64,000 nt of DNA, from contig NZ_NKXR01000012.1 in NCBI RefSeq assembly GCF_002232035.1, positions 1-64,000 on the forward strand. The letters are read 5' to 3'. This document shows positions 50,039 through 56,943 of this stretch, one piece after another. Position numbers and translations under genes: made by a program. The notes below the pieces were generated by a model, which worked only from the letters and a program-made list of their open reading frames with translations, was not told where the DNA came from and searched no databases. Positions within the stretch are counted from its first letter, which is position 1, and each line of letters starts with the position of its first letter. The DNA comes from Collinsella sp. TF06-26 (GTDB lineage Bacteria; Actinomycetota; Coriobacteriia; Coriobacteriales; Coriobacteriaceae).

Positions 50039-50917
50039 TTACTTGTCGTGAAGGACGGTGCCGAGGAAGTCGGTGTCGAAGGGCACGGCTTCGGCAAAGG
50101 CGTAGTCGCCGTCGCTGGCGATGAGCAGGTAGTTTTCCTCGCCGCTGAACTTCGCATCGCCACATGGGACCACCCAGGCGTGGACGAATACCTCGAGCGC
50201 CGTGGCAGCGCAGTCGCGAAGGAACGTCACATCGCTCCCCTCGTTTGCGCTCACGATATTGGCCACGTAGATACCCCCGGGGTTCAGGCTGCCCCGCACC
50301 AGGCGCAGCGCCTCAACGGTCGCCAGCTCGCGCACGGGCTCGGCACCGCCAAAGCAATCGCTCACGACCACGTCGTAGCGACGATGGCCCACGCTCGTCA
50401 CACCCAGATACGAGCGAGCCTCAGCGGTAATCACCCGCAGGCGATCGCCCACCGCGTGCTCCAGTTCATCCAGATAGAACCAACGGCGCGCCAAGCGCGT
50501 TATCTCTCCGTCATACTCGATGACGTCCATGCGCAGGACCTTGTGCGACATCAGCGCAAACTTGGGATAGGCAAACCCGCCGCCACCTAGCATAAGCATA
50601 CGGTTGATACCGTGACCATAAGCGTCGCGCATCACATCCTCGGCCTCAAACACGTCGTCAAACGCGCGATAGTACGCAAAGACGGGCTCCGCCCAGCGCT
50701 CGCCAACGTAACTCGCGCTTTGGTAGACGCCGCCTTGCACCAATACGCGAACTTCGTCGCCGCCCTCATCGTGCACGCGCTTCACACGTGCCAGCCCATT
50801 GCGGGTCCTCGCGACCTGCAGACAGGCAGCACGAACAGCGACAGCGGCCGCACCAAGCGCCGCGGCTCCCAGAGCAACGCCGGCAACGACGCCGGCAGAA
50901 ACACTCGGCTTGTTCAT
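50039..50917 (-). CDS. Spermidine-synthase-like methyltransferase-fold protein
   Basis: The 292-residue protein has an N-terminal hydrophobic segment (VVAGVALGAAALGAAAVAVRAA) and a spermidine-synthase-type Rossmann domain (MLMLGGGGFAYPKFAL, MDVIEYDGEITRLARRWF, YDVVVSDCFGG). The aminopropyl-transferase Asp in YDGE is followed by DVVVSDCF, so real polyamine synthase activity is uncertain. It is encoded immediately after elp3 (stop at 50918) with AAAGGAGC before the ATG, so the two are one operon. A membrane-anchored methyltransferase-like role is equally possible. Confidence 0.75.
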   Translation of the reverse strand: MNKPSVSAGVVAGVALGAAALGAAAVAVRAACLQVARTRNGLARVKRVHDEGGDEVRVLVQGGVYQSASYVGERWAEPVFAYYRAFDDVFEAEDVMRDAYGHGINRMLMLGGGGFAYPKFALMSHKVLRMDVIEYDGEITRLARRWFYLDELEHAVGDRLRVITAEARSYLGVTSVGHRRYDVVVSDCFGGAEPVRELATVEALRLVRGSLNPGGIYVANIVSANEGSDVTFLRDCAATALEVFVHAWVVPCGDAKFSGEENYLLIASDGDYAFAEAVPFDTDFLGTVLHDK

Positions 50918-52825
50918 CTAGAGCTCCTTTTGCAGATAAAGGCCATGGTCATAAAATCCAAGATGGCGATAGTACTCGCGCGTACCGATCGCGCTGATCA
51001 CGTTGATGTACGTATAGCCAGCGTCCCGAGCTATCTGGCACGCACGCTCCACGAGCAAACGTCCCAATCCATGGTGCTGCGCTGCCTGGCCCTGATCGCC
51101 CACGCGCGCCGCCATGCCATACACGTGCACCTCACGAATCATCGCCTCGTCCGGCATCGTCGGCAGCTCGTCCGCATGTGCGGCAACAAAAGCGCGATCG
51201 GGCAGCGACAGCCGCAAAAAGCCGGCGATCTTGCCTTCGGGCGTCACCCACTGCAAAAAGCGTTCACGCGTCACCGGCGTCTCGTACGTCACTTCTTCGT
51301 CAAGGGTCAACTCGCCCAGGTCGGCACCCGCCGTGCTGATCTCGCGATAGCGAATCTCACGCACCGTCGCACCGTCACCCCGAGCAGCCAGGCGGTTCTC
51401 GACGAGCTGACGCAGGTTGGGCTTCTTGTTGCCCACCATGATGTCATCGGAACTAAAGTCGCGAATCATGCGGCTGATGCGGCAGAATGCCGGCGTCACC
51501 ACGATGTCATCGGCCAGTACGTCGAGCAGCTCTTCCTCGGTATAGGGGCGCCACTCGCCACGCTCGTAACAGCCCACCAGGCGCGAACCCTCGATGAGCG
51601 CACACGGGTAGACCTTGACCTCGTCGGGCATAAAGGCCCCCTCGGTCATAAAGCGCTCGTAGTCGCGCTTGTCCCCCTCGGGTGTGGCGCCCAGCAAGTT
51701 GAGCATAAAATGCGCATGGATCTTAAAGCCAAACAGGCGCGCAAGCGAAAACGCCCGCTCGATCTGCGCCACCGAAATGCGACGCTCGTTGATATCGAGT
51801 AGATGCTGGTCAAGGCTTTGGATGCCCATCTGTATCTTGGTGCAGCCCAGGCGGCGGATGAGCGTAAGCGCCTGCGGCGTTACGGTATCGGGGCGCGTCT
51901 CGATAACGAGTCCCACCACGCGATGCTTCGCCGTCTCGTTGATGCGCTGCTGACGCTCGAGCTCCTCCATCGTTGCCGTCTGCCACTCGGTGACCTCGCC
52001 CCACGGCGTACCGGGGCCGTACAGACGACGCACCGCGCGGTTATAGCCGCCCACGGCAGCATCCACACGCTCCTGCTCGTCGGCAACGCCGGCAGCGAGC
52101 TTGGCCTCGTCTGTCGCAATGCCGGCAGCCCGATAGCGCTCGCGGCGCTCTGTTACCACCGGCGGCAGGGCATCGGCGGGAGCGTCATCGAGCAGGCGCC
52201 CCGCCTCGGCACGGCTGATGCCCGGACGCGCCAACATGGGGTTTGCCGCCACGCCGGCGACGGCATCGTCATTGAGCGCACGGAAAAGCTCGGACATAAA
52301 CCACGTCTGATACCCTTGCGGATAGTCGCTCCAGGTCCCACCGAGCACGATGAGCTCTATCTTGTCGGTCGCATGCCCCATCTGCGAAAGCGCGGTCAGA
52401 CGAGCGCTCACCTGCAGATACGGATCGAAGCAGTTTTGCTCCGCACGGGCACACGCCGGCTCAGCGTGCAGATAGCTCTTGGGCATGCGCAGATCGTTGG
52501 GACAAAATAGGCAATCGCCCGAGCATGGCCAGGGCTTGGTGATAACGGTAATGGTCGCCACGCCCGAAGCCGTGCGGCGCGGCTTCATGCGCAGCACCTG
52601 CAGCAGTTGGCGTTCCAGATCGGAATCGACATTCCACGCAGCCCACCGAGCCGGCTCCTCGCGCTTCACCCGCTGATAGAACGGCAGCAGACGGCGCTTG
52701 GCCAAATCGCGTTTGTCGGCACCCTCACGGCGCGCCTCGGCATGTATCAGTTTGACGAGCGCCTTGTCGTCCACGGTCTCGCCGCGACGCAGGGCCTCAA
52801 GTATGTTCAAGATAATCTGTTCCAT
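50918..52825 (-). CDS. elp3: Elp3-family radical SAM/GNAT tRNA wobble-uridine modification enzyme
   Basis: The 635 residues show an Elp3 architecture. The radical SAM cluster is Cys101, 105, 108 in PWPCSGDCLFCP, followed by RMPKSY, the FDPY.Q block and MGIQSLDQHLLDINERR. A GNAT domain occupies the C-terminus (VYGMAARVGDQGQAAQHHGLGRLL). Elp3 places carboxymethyl-type groups at C5 of U34 in tRNA. Many bacteria lack it. The ATG follows GGGGAC. It is upstream of the spermidine-synthase-like gene, near trmB and a Trm9-like methyltransferase. Confidence 0.93.
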   Translation of the reverse strand: MEQIILNILEALRRGETVDDKALVKLIHAEARREGADKRDLAKRRLLPFYQRVKREEPARWAAWNVDSDLERQLLQVLRMKPRRTASGVATITVITKPWPCSGDCLFCPNDLRMPKSYLHAEPACARAEQNCFDPYLQVSARLTALSQMGHATDKIELIVLGGTWSDYPQGYQTWFMSELFRALNDDAVAGVAANPMLARPGISRAEAGRLLDDAPADALPPVVTERRERYRAAGIATDEAKLAAGVADEQERVDAAVGGYNRAVRRLYGPGTPWGEVTEWQTATMEELERQQRINETAKHRVVGLVIETRPDTVTPQALTLIRRLGCTKIQMGIQSLDQHLLDINERRISVAQIERAFSLARLFGFKIHAHFMLNLLGATPEGDKRDYERFMTEGAFMPDEVKVYPCALIEGSRLVGCYERGEWRPYTEEELLDVLADDIVVTPAFCRISRMIRDFSSDDIMVGNKKPNLRQLVENRLAARGDGATVREIRYREISTAGADLGELTLDEEVTYETPVTRERFLQWVTPEGKIAGFLRLSLPDRAFVAAHADELPTMPDEAMIREVHVYGMAARVGDQGQAAQHHGLGRLLVERACQIARDAGYTYINVISAIGTREYYRHLGFYDHGLYLQKEL

Positions 52826-52848
52826 GTCCCCATTGTAAAGGCAAAGGT

Positions 52849-52872
52849 GCCGAAGCCAATCTCGGCTTCGGC
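52849..52872 (-). terminator. Hairpin between DUF4097 and elp3
   Basis: GCCGAAGCC pairs with GGCTTCGGC across a 6-nt loop, and ACCTTTGCCTTT follows on the minus strand. It separates the XRE-DUF4097 transcript from elp3. Confidence 0.7.
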
Positions 52873-52922
52873 GCCTTCATCAAACAGCGCGGCTACGTTT
52901 GCGGGTCTCCGAAAACCGCATG

Positions 52923-53822
52923 TCACTCCGAATCAAACGACATGTCGCCCGAACCGACCTTAAAACGATACGTGGCAGATTTATCACCGTTGTCGAATTC
53001 AAGATTCAAAATGGTCTCGCCGTCGTAGCCAAGCGGAAGGAAATCGCTCTCGAAGTCGCCGCTGCCCACGGTGAGGCTCGCCTTAAAGCCCGTAGAGTTC
53101 GGAACCGATATCTCCACATCGCCCGAGTCCACGCTTACGTCCATCGACTTCGCGGGGGCCTGGTAGAGCTCGAACGTCACATCGCCCGAACCGACCTCAG
53201 CACTGAGCGCATCAGTCACGCTGCCCGTAAACTCTACATCTCCCGCACCCAGGAAAAGGTCAAAACCATCACAGATGACACCGGCAATCTGCAGATCACC
53301 CGAGCCCACGTGCGCGTTGATCCCCTTCAGATGTTCGGCAACACGGCGCGGCAGCTCGACCGTAACTGAGCGATCGATTGCCTTACCGTCATCACTTCCA
53401 AACTGGGAAACCTTGAGCGTCGAGTCCTCGACGGATGCGATGTTTTGCGTCGCGGCCTTGGAGGCATCCATACCCTTGGCAACGCGTCCCCGCTCGATAA
53501 CGCGAGCCTTGTTGCCATCAACAACCTTGACGTCCACCGAAGCCGCATTGATATCGAAATCGAGGTAGCGGAACTCATCGGCATCAAAAGTCGTGCTCGA
53601 AAGCTGCTGAGGCCGAGCGGAATAGTTACCGCTATTCAAGGAATCGTCCTCGTCAAACATATCGTCAAAATCAGACAAATGGCCAGATAGAATACCGGTC
53701 GTACGCACAATATCGGAATGAGCCAATAGCCGCGAAGTGCCAAAGATAAGCCCGATGATGAGCACGAACGCTCCGATACCAACACCCAGGCGCACCTTCG
53801 ATTCATGCGAGAGCTTCATCAT
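52923..53822 (-). CDS. DUF4097 membrane-anchored beta-helix protein
   Basis: The 299-residue protein has one N-terminal membrane helix (GVGIGAFVLIIGLIFGTSRLL) and repeated units with VGSGD, GAGD, VGSGD, VDSGD, VGSGD cores (NAHVGSGDLQI, FLGAGDVEF, EVGSGDVTF, VDSGDVEI, VGSGDFES). This is the right-handed beta-helix of DUF4097/DUF4098 adhesin-like proteins. Partner regulators of this family respond to envelope stress. It overlaps the regulator gene by 4 nt (ATGA), so translation is coupled. Confidence 0.85.
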   Translation of the reverse strand: MMKLSHESKVRLGVGIGAFVLIIGLIFGTSRLLAHSDIVRTTGILSGHLSDFDDMFDEDDSLNSGNYSARPQQLSSTTFDADEFRYLDFDINAASVDVKVVDGNKARVIERGRVAKGMDASKAATQNIASVEDSTLKVSQFGSDDGKAIDRSVTVELPRRVAEHLKGINAHVGSGDLQIAGVICDGFDLFLGAGDVEFTGSVTDALSAEVGSGDVTFELYQAPAKSMDVSVDSGDVEISVPNSTGFKASLTVGSGDFESDFLPLGYDGETILNLEFDNGDKSATYRFKVGSGDMSFDSE

Positions 53823-54535
53823 TCATCACCTTCTTTGGCACTCGGCTCAGCGGCGGTCGTAGCGGCCGCATCAGTATCATCCGCAGCGGAAGCATCCTGA
53901 GCCCTGGCTGCCACCGGCGCCGGACCAACCTGAATATCCCCGCGTGCCCAGTCGCCATCGAGCGCACGCGCCACCCAGTGATAGATGGGGATCGTAAAGA
54001 AAATCAGTGCAGCAAAGGGGCCGCCACCAAACAGGAACATCAGCAAAAAGAACAACAGCCAGCACACGGCCCAATACGGAAACGACTGGAACGGACCTTT
54101 CACCGGAGTCGGATTGACCGCACCGGTGCCCGTCACCTGCGCCGTCGCGGCGTTAGCCGCCTGCGCGCTCCAGCTTGCAGCTTGCGCCGCCTTGGCAGCC
54201 GCATCACTTGCCTGCGTTGCCGCCTCGGTTGCGCGTGCCGCCGCCTCGTGGGTACGGGCGCGTTCCGCCGCCTCGGCCTCGCGCTGGCGGGCGCGGTCCT
54301 CGTTCTCAAATTCGATATCGTCCTCGATCTCGTCGCTCGGATTGAGCAGCTCGTCCAGACTCACGCCATAGAGCTTGGCAAGCGAGATCAGGTTCTCGGT
54401 ATCGGGCGAGCTCTCCGCGCGCTCCCATTTACTGACCGCCTGGCGCGACAGCCCCAGCTTTCGCGCCAACCCTTCTTGGCTAAAGCCCTTGCTGCGGCGA
54501 AGGTCGGCGAGCCGCTGCGCAGTTTCTACATTCAT
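53819..54535 (-). CDS. XRE-family regulator with membrane segments
   Basis: The 238 residues comprise an XRE helix-turn-helix (LADLRRSKGFSQEGLARKLGLSRQAVSKWERAESSPDTENLISLAKLYGVSLDEL), an Ala/Glu-rich helical linker (about 75-140), and two membrane helices (YWAVCWLLFFLLMFLFGG, FAALIFFTIPIYHWVA). Membrane-bound XRE factors control envelope genes. It is the first gene of a two-gene operon with the DUF4097 protein, a likely regulator/effector pair. It diverges from the Trm9-like gene. Confidence 0.88.
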   Translation of the reverse strand: MNVETAQRLADLRRSKGFSQEGLARKLGLSRQAVSKWERAESSPDTENLISLAKLYGVSLDELLNPSDEIEDDIEFENEDRARQREAEAAERARTHEAAARATEAATQASDAAAKAAQAASWSAQAANAATAQVTGTGAVNPTPVKGPFQSFPYWAVCWLLFFLLMFLFGGGPFAALIFFTIPIYHWVARALDGDWARGDIQVGPAPVAARAQDASAADDTDAAATTAAEPSAKEGDE

Positions 54536-54803
54536 GGTTCCTCCTATGCTTTTGCCAGCCGTGCCGCCGGACCGTTGCTGTTCTTAAGGCGCCTTGCACA
54601 GTTAAAAATCTATCCGCCACCGCCAAAATCATGCCACCTATTCTAGTGAGATTTTTGACAACCAGCGGTTGCGGGCACATATGAGCTGCGGAAATGTGTC
54701 CAAACAAAGCAATGACCCACAGCTCGGTTGTCCCCGTTGCGGCGTTAACGGTAGTATGGTCGTACTGTTTATTCCGCACCGCCATCGGAGGGAGTTCCGC
54801 GCC

Positions 54804-55676
54804 GTGAACCGCGATTTCGCATCATCGCTCATCCAGCTCAACAATACGTTCTATCGCGAGCACTCCGCTTCCTTTTCCGATACGCGCCAAGCCCCGTGGC
54901 CCGGCTGGGTGCGCACCATGGACATCGCGCTTGAGCAGCTCGATGTGGCCACGATCGAGCATCCCGTCCGCGTCTTCGACCTTGCCTGCGGCAATATGCG
55001 ATTCGAGAACTTTGCCGCCGGCGGGGCACTTGCCGCCAAGGGCGTCGACGGCGCAAACCCCTCGGCAGATGCCAGCTGCCCCTTCGAGTTCTATGGCGTC
55101 GACTCGTGCCAAGACCTGGCCATCGATGCACATGGCCACGCCCTGCGCATTCCCAACCTGCACTTCCAGGAACTCGACGTGCTCGACGCCCTCATGAAGC
55201 TCAATCCCGCCGAGACGCCCGACGTGCTTTTCGACGCCCCGCTCGCCGATATCTCGGTCTGCTTTGGCTTTATGCACCACGTGCCGTCGTGCGAGTACCG
55301 CGTACGCGTGCTCGACGCCCTGGTGCGCCAGACGCGCCCGGGCGGCATCATCGCCATCAGCTTTTGGGAGTTTATGAACGACGAGCGTATGGCGCGCAAG
55401 GCCGTTCGCGCCGAGGCCCGCGCCGAGCTCGCCCCGCCGTTTGAGGGTTACGATTCTGCACAGTTCGAAGCCGGCGACCATCTTATTGGCTGGCAAAACG
55501 ACCGCCACGCCTACCGCTATTGCCATCACTTTGACGATCAGCAGATCACCGACCTGGTGCGCGGCGTCCGTACGTTCTACAAGAGCGGCGAGGTTCCCGT
55601 ACGCGAGCTCGAACGTTTCCATGCCGACGGTCGCAGCGGCGAGCTCAACCGCTATGTGATCCTCAAGCGCCTGTAG
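54804..55676 (+). CDS. Class I SAM-dependent methyltransferase, Trm9-like
   Basis: This 290-residue methyltransferase has FYREHSASFSDTRQAPWPGW (residues 17-35), close to the N-terminal signature of eukaryotic Trm9/ALKBH8 (FSxTRxxPWP), then SAM motif I VFDLACGN (57-64), FQELDVLD and motif IV ADISVCFGFMHHVPS. Trm9 methylates the Elp3-derived carboxymethyl group at wobble uridine. The start is a GTG at 54804 after GGAGGGAG. It lies between elp3 and trmB. Generic small-molecule methylation remains possible, since FSDTR words occur elsewhere. Confidence 0.75.
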   Translation: MNRDFASSLIQLNNTFYREHSASFSDTRQAPWPGWVRTMDIALEQLDVATIEHPVRVFDLACGNMRFENFAAGGALAAKGVDGANPSADASCPFEFYGVDSCQDLAIDAHGHALRIPNLHFQELDVLDALMKLNPAETPDVLFDAPLADISVCFGFMHHVPSCEYRVRVLDALVRQTRPGGIIAISFWEFMNDERMARKAVRAEARAELAPPFEGYDSAQFEAGDHLIGWQNDRHAYRYCHHFDDQQITDLVRGVRTFYKSGEVPVRELERFHADGRSGELNRYVILKRL

Positions 55677-55794
55677 GCATTGGCAACTCGCCGCCGAGCC
55701 GCACCGCAGCGTCTGGGCAGACTATGCCCACCCTTTTCCAACCCATTGATGGAACGCGCGGCCATGCGTTCCATACGTATGACCAAGGAGCCTC

Positions 55795-56634
55795 ATGGGA
55801 GCCGTCCACGTTCGCACCCCTAAGAACTTTGTGCTCGAGGAGCGCCTGGAGCGCTATGCCGATGCGATTGAGACGAACCCCGAGGCCTATGCCGGAGATT
55901 GGCGCGAGGCCTGTGCGCCCGCAGGCAGCAAGCCTTTCGAACACCTTCATCTGGATCTTGGTTGTGGCAAGGGAACGTACCTTGTAGAGCGCGCGGCCCG
56001 CGAGCCAAACACGTTCTTTATCGGCATGGACCAGGAGCCCATCTGCATCGCCTATGCCGCACAGAAAATCTGCGAGCAGGAGCTGTCCAACGCACTTGTC
56101 CTGCCCCGAGGCGCCGCATCGCTGCCGCAGCTATTTGCCGCAGGCGAGCTCGACGCCATCACCATCAACTTTCCCACGCCGCAGCCCAAGGCCAAGTACG
56201 CCAAAAAAAGACTCGTCCATGTCGACCATCTGATGCTCTACCGCCCGCTCTTTGCAGCCGGTGCTACCGTCACGCTGCGCACCGACAGCAAGCCATTGCG
56301 CGACTACGCCCTGGGGCAGTTTGCCGCGGCCGGCTACGACACACTTTGGGTAAGTGACGACGTCCGCCGCGACCATCCCGAGCATCCCGAGACCGAATAC
56401 GAATGCCGCACGCGCGAGATGGGTGCCGTCGTCTATGGCATTTGCGCCACGCCCGGTGCGCAGCCCAGCGACGAACAGCTCGCGGCGGGCCGCGTGCAGG
56501 AACAAAGTCTTGCCTGCTACCTACCCAATAACCTCGATGAGCTCACCTATGTACCTCTGGGCATGGAAGAAGCCGTCGAGAACTTTAGAAACCGCGCCCG
56601 TAAAGGCAAGAAGCGCCTGCCGCAAGAGTCCTAG
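55795..56634 (+). CDS. trmB: tRNA (guanine-N7-)-methyltransferase
   Basis: TrmB makes m7G at position 46 of tRNA. The 279 residues have the SAM pocket HLDLGCGKGTYLVERA, FIGMDQEPICIAYA and the family block TINFPTPQPKAKYAKKRLVHVDHL (canonical NFPDPWPK...KRRL). AAGGAG lies 4 nt before the ATG. It follows the Trm9-like gene, so two tRNA-type methyltransferases are neighbours. The C-terminal ~75 residues extend beyond many TrmB proteins. Confidence 0.9.
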   Translation: MGAVHVRTPKNFVLEERLERYADAIETNPEAYAGDWREACAPAGSKPFEHLHLDLGCGKGTYLVERAAREPNTFFIGMDQEPICIAYAAQKICEQELSNALVLPRGAASLPQLFAAGELDAITINFPTPQPKAKYAKKRLVHVDHLMLYRPLFAAGATVTLRTDSKPLRDYALGQFAAAGYDTLWVSDDVRRDHPEHPETEYECRTREMGAVVYGICATPGAQPSDEQLAAGRVQEQSLACYLPNNLDELTYVPLGMEEAVENFRNRARKGKKRLPQES

Positions 56635-56704
56635 GGGCTTCTGATGGTCGCGGCGTCGGCAAACAAGCGCAAATTGGCGCCAGCGAACGGCCCTCAAACC
56701 TAAA

Positions 56705-56817
56705 TGAGTAGACTTTTTTGCAATAGCCAGGCACAGCCCGCATAGCGAAACATAAAACCGCAGGTAGAACCCTTGCGCAAAAGCCATGTGCTGGCGAAAT
56801 CGCAAAAAGTCTACTCA
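56705..56817. mobile_element. 113-bp MITE-like element with 31-nt terminal inverted repeats
   Basis: The left end 56705-56735 begins TGAGTAGACTTTTTTGC and the right end 56787-56817 is its imperfect reverse complement (GCAAAAAGTCTACTCA). The outermost 14 bp match perfectly and GCCAG/CTGGC recurs inside. It encodes nothing and occupies most of the gap 56635-56943 between trmB and the helicase. A target-site duplication is not clear, so a large regulatory hairpin is an alternative. Confidence 0.6.
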
Positions 56818-56943
56818 CTTAGCTCGCGGCCGCACCAAACGGCTGAGCAGAACGCCCATTTCCTGCATTTTCTTTCGCGCTGGCACCCCGCGCCGCCGCT
56901 ACGCCATAATAGTTGGCGGACAATCGCGAGAGAAAGCAAACAC

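Noticed and set aside
50039-50917. Functional spermidine synthase
   Set aside because: The fold fits, but an added membrane segment and deviation around the catalytic motif make a polyamine role uncertain; it is kept as spermidine-synthase-like.
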